Source of the DNA: Paracoccus zhejiangensis
GTDB lineage: Bacteria > Pseudomonadota > Alphaproteobacteria > Rhodobacterales > Rhodobacteraceae
DNA: 64,000 nucleotides
NCBI RefSeq assembly: GCF_002847445.1
Contig: NZ_CP025430.1
Location: forward strand, 3,902,501-3,966,500
Direction of reading: 5' to 3'
The stretch's first letter is position 1. Every line of letters begins with the position of its first letter. Below, in pieces: positions 1 to 8,055 of this stretch. The notes below the pieces were generated by a model. That model was not told where the DNA came from, searched no databases, and worked only from the letters and a program-made list of their open reading frames with translations. A program made the position numbers and the translations under genes.

Positions 1-166
1 GCCGGCGCATCTCGTCCGGTAGCAAGCCGCCATACTTCTTCCTCCACGCAAAGTAGGTCGACTGGCCGATCCCGGCCTTACGACAGATCTCGGCAACCGA
101 TGTGCCTTCCTCGACCTGTTTCAGGATGAATGCCTTTTGCGCTTCCGCAAACTTCGATGCCTGCAT
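1..166 (-). CDS. IS3-family transposase OrfA, N-terminal part
   Basis: Translation from the ATG at 166 starts MQASKFAEAQKAFILKQVEE and continues through VAEICRKAGIGQSTYFAW to KKYGGLLPDEMRR at the window edge. This is the helix-turn-helix DNA-binding region of IS3-family OrfA proteins, which bind the element ends and act with OrfB (the DDE catalytic part). The KKYGG-L-P-EMRR block is typical of the IS3 families common in proteobacteria. Only about 55 codons are visible, so whether the element is intact cannot be judged. Confidence 0.85.
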   Translation of the reverse strand, partial: MQASKFAEAQKAFILKQVEEGTSVAEICRKAGIGQSTYFAWRKKYGGLLPDEMRR

Positions 167-249
167 TGTTCTCAGCTCCTTTCCCAACCAGGAAATGTTA
201 ACTGAAAACTCCAGCCTCAAATGGTCCAGTTCTTAGGGGGAAGAGCAGG
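1..249 (-). mobile_element. IS3-family element, one end only (runs off the left edge)
   Basis: The left edge carries the start of an IS3-type OrfA reading leftward out of the window, followed by about 70-80 bases of element terminus. The outer boundary lies between about 235 and 250, because the reading frame of a broken acyl-CoA synthetase is continuous up to that point from the right. The exact inverted repeat cannot be fixed because the other end is outside the window. Confidence 0.6.
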
Positions 250-599
250 TCGGGCGCGGCTTCGGCATATTGCAGCACCGTATTGACCCAGTTGAGCCGC
301 CCGCTCGGCCACCACTGAGGAAACTCCTGTGCGCGCGACGGATCGACAAGGGCCTCGGGCTGCTGGTCCCATTAGATCCCAAGCCAATCCTGTGCCACCT
401 GCCAATAGGCGGCGGGATCGCTCACCGACACCGTCAGCAGCGCGTCGTAATCCGCCACGTCCAGCCGCTCGGCCATGCGAAGCACCTGCGCCGTTTCAAA
501 ATGGTGCAGGGCAGGGCTCCGGGGCGCGTGCGTCATGGGGAGGTTCTCGGCCCATTTGGCAGCGATTGCGGTGGTGGCAGCGGGGATGGTCAGGCGCAT
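245..599 (-). pseudogene. Truncated acyl-CoA/acetoacetyl-CoA synthetase fragment
   Basis: The frame from 599 (or from the internal ATG at 536) reads through SVSDPAAYWQVAQDWLGI, meets a TAG stop at 372-374, then continues in the same frame as WDQQPEALVDPSR and WWPSGRLNWVN up to the IS3 boundary. The W-x-GRLN pattern is the N-terminal cap of AMP-forming acyl-CoA synthetases (ACAS_N). The gene is dead three ways: it has an in-frame stop, it is cut by the IS3 end, and all catalytic AMP-binding motifs are missing. The family assignment rests on the N-terminal cap alone. Confidence 0.6.
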
Positions 600-618
600 G
601 ATCTGGCCCGTGTCCTAG

Positions 619-1458
619 GGTCGAAACTCAATCAGGTCCGCCAGCGTACGATGGCTGCGATTGCTGACTCGAAGTTGGTCTTGAGCTTGTCGTAGCGGGT
701 GGCGATCCTGCGCCAATCGTTCAATCGGCAGAATGCCCGTTCGATCAGGTTTCTGCTGGTATATGCCGTCTCGTCAAATGGAATGTGCACCTTGCGGGAT
801 CTGGTCGAGGGGATGACGGCCTCTGTTCTGCTTGTGGCGAGGCGTTCACGCAGGCTGTTGGCATCATATCCCTTGTCGGCGAGGAGGCGGGTTGGCGGTG
901 CTATCCTGTCGAGCAACGCTGGTGCCACCGAGATGTCAGCACAGTTTCCCGGGCTCAGGATGAAGGCCATCGCACGCCCGCAACCATCTGTCAGAGCATG
1001 GATTTTGGTGGTCGGTCCACCACGCGAACGCCCGATGGCCTGAACCTGCGCCCCCCTTTTGCGCCATGGGAAGAGCGATGCGCCCGCACGGCTGTGCTGT
1101 CGATGCTGAGATCTCCAGGAAGCTCGGCCGGCGCTGAAAGGGTGGTGAAAATGCGCGTCCAGAGGCCCTTGTGGCTCCACCGGTTGAAGCGATTGCAGAT
1201 CGTCGTCGAAGGACCATAGTCGGGCGGACAATCCTGCCAGCGACACCCGACCCGCAAGACGTGAATGATGCCACTGATGACGCGGCGGTCGTCCACCCGC
1301 CGGGCGCACGGCTGGTTCCTCGGCAAAATCGGCTCGATCGCCGCCCAAGCACGATCCGAAAGCCAAAACAATGCCGACATTCCCCGCCTCCCTCATGGGT
1401 TCACCGCGAGTGAATCAAACAAAATAACCTACTTCAAGATCTTGGTTGAGTTTGGACC
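619..1458 (-). mobile_element. IS5-family (IS427-like) insertion sequence, copy 1
   Basis: An 840-bp element flanked by a CTAG duplication at 615-618 and 1459-1462. The termini are inverted repeats with one mismatch in 13 bases (GGTCGAAACTCAA on the left; the right end reversed reads GGTCCAAACTCAA). It carries a two-frame transposase. It appears structurally complete and sits between two decayed genes. A related element lies at 53702-54548. Confidence 0.85.
632..1380 (-). CDS. IS5-family transposase, two frames (probable programmed frameshift)
   Basis: OrfA starts at the ATG at 1380 with MSALFWLSDRAWAAIEP and has the N-terminal IS5-type domain followed by the DDE region start (LSIDSTAVRAHRS, first catalytic Asp). 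The second half, in the next frame, contains GRSRGGPTTKIHALTD, LLADKGYDANSLR (second Asp) and RNLIERAFCRLNDWRRI (catalytic Glu region), ending at 632. The frames meet at an A4G6 run (1051-1060 on the opposite strand), the usual slippage site for the IS427 group. All DDE landmarks are present, so the enzyme could be active if frameshifting occurs. Confidence 0.8.
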
Positions 1459-1462
1459 CTAG

Positions 1463-2232
1463 ACCATCCATCTTCCTGTCGGCGATAGCCGAACTCCTCG
1501 TCATCGAGGATCTGCAGGTCGCCGCGATAACCCAGTTCGGCCGCATAGGCGGCGGTGAAGGCCGACTACGTTAGCACCCCGGCATGCAGGTATTTGATGG
1601 TCGAACTAGGGGCGTGTTGTAACCAAGCGACCATCGAGTTGAACAGCGAGATCAAGCCGTAATTACCCAGCCCCTTTGGTCGGCACCTCGGTAGAATGGC
1701 CGCGCAACATTCCCATGGCGGCGGTGGCGCCGAAGACCGGGGGGATCGATCTGATCTTCCTTGGTGTCGCACAGGGAATCCATGCTCATGCCGCCGTGGC
1801 AGGAAACTACATGCGAGACGGTGATGGCTTCGATCACCGACTTGCCATCGCGCGCGAGCGATTCCCCCGACGGCCATAATCCGCGGCAGCACATAGGGCG
1901 TCACATGGCCCGGCGGCATGATCGCATCCATGTTGAGCGTGTTGATCAGCTCGCAATTGGCGCAGGCCGCGCCAAAGACCGAGACCCAGTCTCCGATGCC
2001 CATGATCGTCTCTAAGCCCGCGGTAACCAGACCCGCCGATCAACAGGTCTTCATCGATGCCCGCCCGGCTTCTCAATCCAACGGTGACGGCGGCAGCTAC
2101 GCCGATGGGATCATGCACGATCCGGCGGGCCTTGCGGTTGGCGACATCGTGCAGGTCCTTGAAGCGCCTACGTGCGGAATGCTCGGCAAAACGCGGGACG
2201 ATGGTTGCGATGACAATCCTCTCTTGGCCTAA
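1463..2232 (-). pseudogene. Decayed MmgE/PrpD-family gene
   Basis: Pieces in different reverse frames assemble into one MmgE/PrpD-like protein. An N-terminal piece has FKDLHDVANRKARRIVHD. A middle piece has NCELINTLNMDAIMPPGHVT and RIMAVG followed by ESLARDGKSVIEAITVSHVV. A C-terminal piece has LISLFNSMVAWLQHAPSS, KYLHAGVL, a stop, then SAFTAAYAAELGYRGDLQIL. MmgE/PrpD proteins include 2-methylcitrate dehydratase and related (de)hydratases. At least two frameshifts and one stop are needed to join the pieces, and the 3' end is cut near the IS copy. It is not expected to make a product. Confidence 0.65.
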
Positions 2233-2480
2233 AGAAGTATCTGTCAGTGGATAGAATATCCTGCCATCGCGGGTTTCCTGCCAGGTCGGAAGGAAGGGCC
2301 ATGGGTCGCGGGGGGCAAGGTCCCGCACCCGGGGTGCGACTGGTCGCTTTGCCCCGATCGCAGGCGCGCGCTCTCGCATTCATGAAGTACAGCTAAACAA
2401 TTTACAAAGAATCGATACAAGACTTGGCCCGGCGATTCGGCGCATGTTTCCCCTACGGCACAAGCCGATCGGAGGAACTC
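2233..2480. other. Intergenic stretch upstream of the transketolase operon
   Basis: About 250 bases without a supportable gene. The last 80 bases are richer in A/T than the surroundings and contain TAAACAATTTACAAAG near 2393-2408, which is where the promoter and operator of the downstream operon would be expected. No clear -35/-10 pair was identified. Confidence 0.4.
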
Positions 2481-3335
2481 ATGACAGTCGAAAGCCGCTC
2501 TTTCGCGGCGTCCAACACCTCGTTGGCGCTGCGGGCATGGAATATTCGCCGCAAGGCCCTGTTGATGGGCGAGGTGCAGGGGCAGGGCTATATCGGCCAG
2601 GCCCTTGGCGTCGCGGACGTTCTGGCCGCATCTTATTTCCACGCGCTGAATTATGACCCGAAGGACCCGGAATGGGAGGGGCGCGACCGTTTCCTGCTGT
2701 CCATCGGGCATTACGCCATCGCGCTTTACGCCGTTCTGATGGAGGCCGGCATCCTGCCCGAGGACGAGCTGGAAACCTATGGCATGGATGACAGCCGCAT
2801 GCCGATGTCGGGCATGGCGTCCTACACCCCGGGGATGGAGATTACCGGCGGCTCGCTGGGGCATGGGCTGGGGATCGCCGTCGGCATGGCGCTGGGGTTG
2901 AAGCGCAAGAACAGCCCGGCTTTCGTCTATAACCTGATGTCGGATGGCGAGTTGGGCGAGGGCTCGACCTGGGAGGCGGTAATGTCGGGGGTCCAGCACA
3001 AGCTGGACAACCTCATCTGCCTCGTCGATTTCAACGACCAGCAGGCCGATGGCAAATCGACTGCCGCGCTGGCGCAGGGTGACGAGCTTGCCAAGTGGCA
3101 GGCCTTTGGCTGGCACGCGCAGCGGGTGGACGGCAACGATCTCGACGCCGTGGTCGCCGCCTTTGACACCGCCCGGGCCAGCAGCCATCCGGGGCCGCGC
3201 GTCATCATCTTCGATACCACCATGTGCAAGGGGGTCGATTTTCTCGAGACCCGCGAGATCACGCATTTCGTCCGCGTCGAGGCGGATGAATGGGCCAAGG
3301 CCCTGGCCGTTCTGGAAGAGGGGAAGCCGCAATGA
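2481..3335 (+). CDS. Transketolase-like N-terminal (TPP-binding) subunit
   Basis: A 284-residue protein equal to the first domain of transketolase, which holds the pyrophosphate side of thiamine diphosphate. Visible landmarks are IGHYAIALYA (His 77), GGSLGHGLG (His 128 region) and the metal/TPP motif SDGELGEGS at 154-162, with Ser where most enzymes have Gly. The start is the ATG preceded by GGAGGA. Classical TktA is about 660 residues in one chain; here the next gene supplies the rest. The stop overlaps the next start (ATGA), so the two are almost certainly co-translated. No kinase or pentose-phosphate gene lies nearby, so the substrate is probably a catabolic ketose-like compound rather than the housekeeping sugar phosphates. 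Confidence 0.88.
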   Translation: MTVESRSFAASNTSLALRAWNIRRKALLMGEVQGQGYIGQALGVADVLAASYFHALNYDPKDPEWEGRDRFLLSIGHYAIALYAVLMEAGILPEDELETYGMDDSRMPMSGMASYTPGMEITGGSLGHGLGIAVGMALGLKRKNSPAFVYNLMSDGELGEGSTWEAVMSGVQHKLDNLICLVDFNDQQADGKSTAALAQGDELAKWQAFGWHAQRVDGNDLDAVVAAFDTARASSHPGPRVIIFDTTMCKGVDFLETREITHFVRVEADEWAKALAVLEEGKPQ

Positions 3336-4366
3336 CGCTGGCATCGATGACACGCAAATACGAACCGCGCCGCCTGCCCGAGGGTCCGCGCGTCGCCACC
3401 ACGGCGATGATCGCCTCGCTGGCTGCCGAGGGCTATGAGACGGTCGCGGCGCCCTTTGGTCATGCGCTGGTCGAGGCGGCCAAGAAGGACGACAAGATCG
3501 TCGGGCTGTCCGCCGATTTGGCCAAATATACCGACCTGCACATCTTCGCGCAGGCGATGCCCGACCGCTTCTATCAGATGGGCATGGCCGAGCAGTTGCT
3601 GATGTCGGCCGCCGCCGGGCTGGCGCGCGAGGGGTTCAACCCCTTCGCCACCACTTACGCGGTTTTTGCCAGCCGTCGGGCCTATGACTTCATCGCCATG
3701 GCCATTGCCGAGGAGAACCTGCCGGTCAAGATCGTCTGCGCCCTGCCGGGCCTGACCACGGGCTACGGGCCGAGCCACCAGGCCACCGAGGACCTGGCGA
3801 TCTTCCGCGGCCTGCCGAACATGACGGTGATCGATCCCTGCGACGCCGATGACATCATCGGCATGGTGCCGCAGATCGCCGCCCATGACGGCCCGGTCTA
3901 CAGCCGCTTGCCGCGCGGCAAGGTGCCCTCGGTGCTGACCCGCCACAAGCCGGATTACAAGTTCCAGCTGGGCAAGGCGCAGGTGATCCGCGAGGGCAAG
4001 GATGTGCTGGTCATCTCGACCGGGTTCATGACCATGCGGGCGCTGGACGCGGCCGAGGCGCTGGCCCGCGATGGCGTCGATGCCGCCGTGCTGCATGTGC
4101 CGACGATCAAGCCGCTGGATACCGCCACCATTCTGGCCGAGGCCCGCAAGGGCGGCCGGCTGGTCGTCACCGCCGAGAACCATACCGTTGTCGGTGGTCT
4201 GGGCGAGGCTGTTGCCACCACGCTGATGACCAATGGCGTCACCCCCGCCTTCCGCATGATCGGCCTGCCGGACCAGTTCCTCGAGGCCGGCGCGCTGCCG
4301 ACGCTGCACGAGATGTACGGCCTGACGGTCGACAGCATCACCAACCGCATCAAGGGCTGGCTTTAA
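3332..4366 (+). CDS. Transketolase-like C-terminal (pyrimidine-binding) subunit
   Basis: A 344-residue partner of the preceding subunit, carrying the aminopyrimidine-binding and C-terminal domains. It has DRFYQMGMAEQLLMSAAAGL (the Glu that activates TPP lies in the MAEQ block), FATTYAVFASRRAYDF, and a C-terminal domain with VVTAENHTVVGGLGEAVA. The ATG at 3332 is preceded by GAAGAGG and overlaps the upstream stop. Together the pair forms a complete two-chain transketolase or a DXS-like enzyme; the split-domain form and length favour transketolase. The substrate cannot be read from the sequence. Confidence 0.88.
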   Translation: MTLASMTRKYEPRRLPEGPRVATTAMIASLAAEGYETVAAPFGHALVEAAKKDDKIVGLSADLAKYTDLHIFAQAMPDRFYQMGMAEQLLMSAAAGLAREGFNPFATTYAVFASRRAYDFIAMAIAEENLPVKIVCALPGLTTGYGPSHQATEDLAIFRGLPNMTVIDPCDADDIIGMVPQIAAHDGPVYSRLPRGKVPSVLTRHKPDYKFQLGKAQVIREGKDVLVISTGFMTMRALDAAEALARDGVDAAVLHVPTIKPLDTATILAEARKGGRLVVTAENHTVVGGLGEAVATTLMTNGVTPAFRMIGLPDQFLEAGALPTLHEMYGLTVDSITNRIKGWL

Positions 4367-4390
4367 GTCCCCCAGAATAAGGAGAAGGCC

Positions 4391-5143
4391 ATGGGCCTGT
4401 TGGACGGAAAATATGTCATCGTGACCGGGGCGGCCTCGCCGCGCGGTCTTGGAAAGGCCACGGCGCAGCTGTTCGCCGATCAGGGCGCGACGGTCGCGAT
4501 CCTCGATCTGAACGCGGACCAGGCCAAGGCCGCCGCCGCCGATCTGGGCGAGGGGCATGTGGGCCTCGCCTGCAATGTGACCGATCTCGAGGCCTGCAAG
4601 GCGGCGGCAGATGACCTGCTGCAGCAATGGGGACGGATCGATGTGCTGGTGAACAATGCCGGCATCACCCAGCCCCTGAAGGTCATGGATATCGCCCCCG
4701 GCAATTACGACGCGGTGCTGGACGTGAACCTGCGCGGCACGCTTTACATGAGCCAGGCGGTCATCCCGGCCATGCGCGAGCAGAACGAGGGCAGCATCGT
4801 CAACCTGTCCTCGGTCTCGGCGCAGCGTGGCGGCGGGATCTTTGGCGGGCCGCATTACTCGGCGGCCAAGGCCGGGGTGCTGGGCCTGACCAAGGCGATG
4901 GCGCGCGAATTGGCACCGCAGAACATCCGCGTCAACGCCGTCTGCCCCGGCTTCATCGCCACCGACATCACCGCCGGGAAACTGACCCCCGACATGATGG
5001 AGGGCATTCTGGCCGGCATCCCCATGGGCCGCGCGGGCGAGGCCAGCGATGTCGCCGGCTGCTGCCTGTTTCTCGCCTCGAACCTCTCGGCCTATTGCAC
5101 CGGCACCGAGGTCGACGTGAACGGCGGATCGCTGATCCACTGA
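4391..5143 (+). CDS. SDR-family NAD(P)-dependent oxidoreductase
   Basis: A 250-residue classical short-chain dehydrogenase. The nucleotide motif is TGAASPRGLG at 12-21, an acidic residue follows beta-2 (ILDLN, Asp 39, favouring NAD over NADP), NNAG is at 88-91, and the catalytic Ser-Tyr-Lys is seen as Ser 140-143, Tyr 156 and Lys 160 in HYSAAKAG. The C-terminal DVNGGSLIH is typical of polyol/3-oxoacyl reductase relatives. It lies 24 bases after the transketolase pair and 63 bases before the TRAP binding protein. Its likely job is to oxidise the imported polyol or hydroxy compound to the ketone used by the transketolase; this is an inference. Confidence 0.9.
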   Translation: MGLLDGKYVIVTGAASPRGLGKATAQLFADQGATVAILDLNADQAKAAAADLGEGHVGLACNVTDLEACKAAADDLLQQWGRIDVLVNNAGITQPLKVMDIAPGNYDAVLDVNLRGTLYMSQAVIPAMREQNEGSIVNLSSVSAQRGGGIFGGPHYSAAKAGVLGLTKAMARELAPQNIRVNAVCPGFIATDITAGKLTPDMMEGILAGIPMGRAGEASDVAGCCLFLASNLSAYCTGTEVDVNGGSLIH

Positions 5144-5206
5144 CAAACCCGCCTGCCGCGAGGAGGCGGCGGGCATCCATCACCAGTCTTACCGGGAGGT
5201 ATCATC

Positions 5207-6175
5207 ATGAACCGCAGCATCCTTGGCGCCATCCTGTGCAGCACCGTCTTTGCCGGTGCCGCCAGCGCCGACACCGTCATCCTCGCCCATGCACAGCCGC
5301 CGGGAAACCCGCGCTCGCTGGCCGCCGATTTCTTTGCCGAAAAAGTCGCGGCCTGCAGCGAGGGCCGGATCGAGGTCAATGTCGCCGGCGCGGCGACCAT
5401 GGGCGATGATGTCGAGGCGCTGACCTCGACCTCGGCCAATGTCATCCAGATCACCGCCAACAGCCAGGGCGCCACGGCGCAGATCATCCCCGAGCTGAAC
5501 GTGATCGGGCTGCCCTTCCTTTTTGCCGATGCGCCGAGCGCGTGGAAGGTGATCGATGGCGAGATCAAGGCGCAGATCGATGAGCGCGCGCAGGCTGCAG
5601 GACTGAAGTTGCTGGGCCTCTGGGATAACGGCATCCGCCATGTCAGCCACCTGTCGAAGTCGATCACCACGCCCGCCGACCTGCAAGGCGTCAAGATCCG
5701 CACGCCCCCCGATGATATGACCATCGCCATCTTCAACGCGCTTGGCGGCAACCCTGCGCCGCTGACCTTTGCCGAGCTGCCGACCGCGCTGCAATCGGGC
5801 GTGTTCGAGGCGCAGGAGAACCCGCTGACGAACATCTACTCGTCCAAGATCCACGAGATCACCAAGTTCATCTCGCTGACCGGGCACAAGTACGAGACCT
5901 CGCCGCTGCTGGCCAGCATGGCCTGGTGGTCGTCGCTGTCACCCGAGGATCAGGCCTGCGTCCAAGCCTCGGCGGATGAGGCAACCGCCTTCCAGCGCCA
6001 GACCGCGACCGAGCAGGAGGCCGAGGTCAAGCAGAAGCTGATCGACGAGGGTGCAACCGTGACCGAGATCGCGGACCGGCAGGCCTTCATCGACGCGACC
6101 GCGCCGGTCTATGAGGAATACCGCGCCAAGTTCCCCGAACTGGTCGACACCATCACCGCCGAGGCCGCGAAATGA
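5207..6175 (+). CDS. dctP: TRAP transporter solute-binding protein (DctP family)
   Basis: A 322-residue periplasmic protein with a signal peptide (MNRSILGAILCSTVFAGAASA, cleavage after about residue 21). The DctP fold is recognisable from LGLWDNGIRHVSH and the signature GVKIRTPPDD, where the Arg contacts a substrate carboxylate in characterised members. FEAQENPLTNIYSSK is the usual second-lobe block. A good Shine-Dalgarno (GGGAGG) precedes the ATG. It delivers the substrate to DctQM, with which its stop overlaps (ATGA). DctP proteins usually bind organic acids, including sugar acids, so the substrate is probably an acid or acid-like ketose precursor. Confidence 0.92.
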   Translation: MNRSILGAILCSTVFAGAASADTVILAHAQPPGNPRSLAADFFAEKVAACSEGRIEVNVAGAATMGDDVEALTSTSANVIQITANSQGATAQIIPELNVIGLPFLFADAPSAWKVIDGEIKAQIDERAQAAGLKLLGLWDNGIRHVSHLSKSITTPADLQGVKIRTPPDDMTIAIFNALGGNPAPLTFAELPTALQSGVFEAQENPLTNIYSSKIHEITKFISLTGHKYETSPLLASMAWWSSLSPEDQACVQASADEATAFQRQTATEQEAEVKQKLIDEGATVTEIADRQAFIDATAPVYEEYRAKFPELVDTITAEAAK

Positions 6176-6735
6176 GCGGCGCGGTGCAACCGGACCCCGA
6201 CAGCAACGGAGGGCGCCCCGCGCCCTCTGCCCTGCAGGGGATCGTGCGGGCGCTGGATGTCTCGGGGCAGGTGATCTGCGTCGGCACGCTGATCATCCTC
6301 TTCGTGGCGCTGATGGTGAACGTGGTGCTGCGCTATGTCTCGGGGCAGGGGCTGGGCTGGGCCTATGACATCCACGCCATCCTGCTGCCCTGGATGATCG
6401 CCGGCGGGGTGGTGATCGCCACGGTCTACAGCCGCAACATCGCCATTACCATCCTGCCGGACCTGCTGTCGGAACAGGGCAGGAAGCTGCTGTTCATCAT
6501 CATGACGGCGCTGACGCTGCTGATCTCGGTCTTCGTGGTCTGGTCGTCCTTCCCGATCATCCGCGCCGCGCAGTTCCAGAAAATCACCGCCCTTGGCGGC
6601 ATCAGCCAGCTCTGGGGCTATGCCAGCCTTGTCTATGGCTTCGGTGGCATTGCCGTCATCTGCGCCTGCGACCTGATCGCGGTGACGATGGGCCGGGTGC
6701 TGCGCGATGTCGAAACCGCTTCGAGCCTCAGCTGA
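6172..6735 (+). CDS. dctQ: TRAP transporter small permease (DctQ family)
   Basis: A 187-residue inner-membrane protein with four predicted membrane spans: about 33-55 (VICVGTLIILFVALMVNVVL), 67-85, 104-124 and 146-170. DctQ subunits link the large permease to the binding protein. The start ATG overlaps the dctP stop and the next gene begins 12 bases downstream behind GAGGAG, so the three genes form one transcription unit. The sequence is poorly conserved in this family; the call rests on size, topology and position. Confidence 0.88.
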   Translation: MSGAVQPDPDSNGGRPAPSALQGIVRALDVSGQVICVGTLIILFVALMVNVVLRYVSGQGLGWAYDIHAILLPWMIAGGVVIATVYSRNIAITILPDLLSEQGRKLLFIIMTALTLLISVFVVWSSFPIIRAAQFQKITALGGISQLWGYASLVYGFGGIAVICACDLIAVTMGRVLRDVETASSLS

Positions 6736-6747
6736 GGAGGATATGAC

Positions 6748-8004
6748 ATGACCCCCATTCTCGTCTTTGCGTTCTTCGGCCTGATGGCGCTGTCGGTGCC
6801 GGTGGCCCATGCCATGCTGGGCGGCACCGCGCTTGCCCTCATGATGGATGGCAAGCCCCTCGCGGTGATCGCGCAGCGGCTTTACGCCCCGACGCAGGCC
6901 TTCCCGATGCTGGCCATCCCCTATTTCATCCTTGCCGGATCGCTGATGATGCACGGCAAGTTCGGGGAATACCTGGTCAATATCGCCCGGCTGATCGTCG
7001 GCCGCTTTCGCGGTGGCCTTGGCCAGGTCAGCATCCTCGGCTCGGTGATGTTCGGCGGCGTGTCGGGCTCGGCCGTGGCGGATGCCTCGGCCATGGGCAA
7101 TGCGCTGATCCCGGTGCAGGTTCGCGACGGCTATCCCGCGCCCTTCGCCGCCGCGATCAACGCCTCGTCCTCGACCGTATCGGTGCTGATCCCGCCCTCG
7201 ATCCCGCTGATCCTCTTCGGGCTGGTCGCCAATGTCTCGATCGTCGACCTGTTCGTCGCCGGCATCCTGCCGGGCCTGCTGCTGGCCGCTGGCATGATGG
7301 CCATGGTCTGGTATGTGGCCCGCCGTCGTGGCCTGCCGGCCGCGCCGCTTCCCGGTGGCTTCCGTGCCTTCAAGAGCCAGATTGTCTTCGCCCTGCCGGC
7401 GCTGCTGATGCCCATCTTCATCATCGGCACCCTGCGCTTCGGCATCGCCACGCCGACCGAGGTCAGCGTGCTGGCCGTCGCCTATGCCCTGCTGATCGGC
7501 ATCTTCTTCTACCGCGATGTCACCCCGCGGCTGATCTGGAACGCGCTGGTCGAGACCGGGATGATGACCGGCGCGGTCATGCTGATCATCATGGCCTCGG
7601 GCACCATCCAGTGGATCCTGACCGCCGAGCAGGTGCCGCAGAACCTGGCCGCTTTTGTCGGCACCCATCTGACCGAGCCCTGGATGGTGCTGATCGCGCT
7701 GAACCTGGTGATGCTGGTGGTCGGCATGTTCCTCGACCTGCCCGCCGCCGTGCTGCTCTTGGCGCCGCTGTTCGTCACCATCGGCAACACCATCGGGCTG
7801 GACCCGGTGCAACTGGGCCTGATGATGGTGATCAACCTGTCGGTCGGCCTCTACACGCCGCCGGTCGGGACCACACTGTTCATCTCGATGGCGATTGCGA
7901 GAACCGGGATCGGCGAGACCTCCAAGGCGCTTCTGCCCTTCTACCTTGTCGCGGTGGTGGTCCTGCTGGCCTTCACCTTCATCCCGGCCCTGACGATCTA
8001 CTGA
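6748..8004 (+). CDS. dctM: TRAP transporter large permease (DctM family)
   Basis: A 418-residue, about 12-span inner-membrane protein that forms the Na+-driven transport channel. Family blocks include FPMLAIPYFILAGSLM near the N-terminus, GGVSGSAVADASAMG, ASSSTVSVLIPPSIPLILFG, and NLSVGLYTPPVGTTLF near the C-terminus. Length is normal for DctM. It is the last gene of the operon and is followed by a strong hairpin shared with the convergent LysR gene. Confidence 0.95.
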   Translation: MTPILVFAFFGLMALSVPVAHAMLGGTALALMMDGKPLAVIAQRLYAPTQAFPMLAIPYFILAGSLMMHGKFGEYLVNIARLIVGRFRGGLGQVSILGSVMFGGVSGSAVADASAMGNALIPVQVRDGYPAPFAAAINASSSTVSVLIPPSIPLILFGLVANVSIVDLFVAGILPGLLLAAGMMAMVWYVARRRGLPAAPLPGGFRAFKSQIVFALPALLMPIFIIGTLRFGIATPTEVSVLAVAYALLIGIFFYRDVTPRLIWNALVETGMMTGAVMLIIMASGTIQWILTAEQVPQNLAAFVGTHLTEPWMVLIALNLVMLVVGMFLDLPAAVLLLAPLFVTIGNTIGLDPVQLGLMMVINLSVGLYTPPVGTTLFISMAIARTGIGETSKALLPFYLVAVVVLLAFTFIPALTIY

Positions 8005-8020
8005 GGCCGGGAATCCATCA

Positions 8021-8050
8021 CGAATGCCGGGCGGCAACGCCTGGCATTCG
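8021..8050. terminator. Hairpin between convergent dctM and lysR
   Basis: The arms CGAATGCC and GGCATTCG extend inward (CGAATGCCGGGCG against CGCCTGGCATTCG, one G-T pair) around a GCAA loop, giving a stem of about 13 pairs. It sits in the 51-base gap between two convergent genes and lacks a long T run. A bidirectional terminator or mRNA-stabilising hairpin is the natural reading. Confidence 0.7.
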
Positions 8051-8055
8051 CCTGT

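Noticed and set aside
2927..5176. About 750-codon minus-strand frame across the transketolase and SDR genes
   Set aside because: Antisense shadow with repetitive Arg/Gly/His-rich composition.
6109..8037. Very long open minus-strand frame (over 640 codons) across dctP-dctM
   Set aside because: It is antisense to three clear TRAP genes, and its product is low-complexity His/Asp/Gly/Arg-rich, the usual mirror of GC-rich coding sequence.
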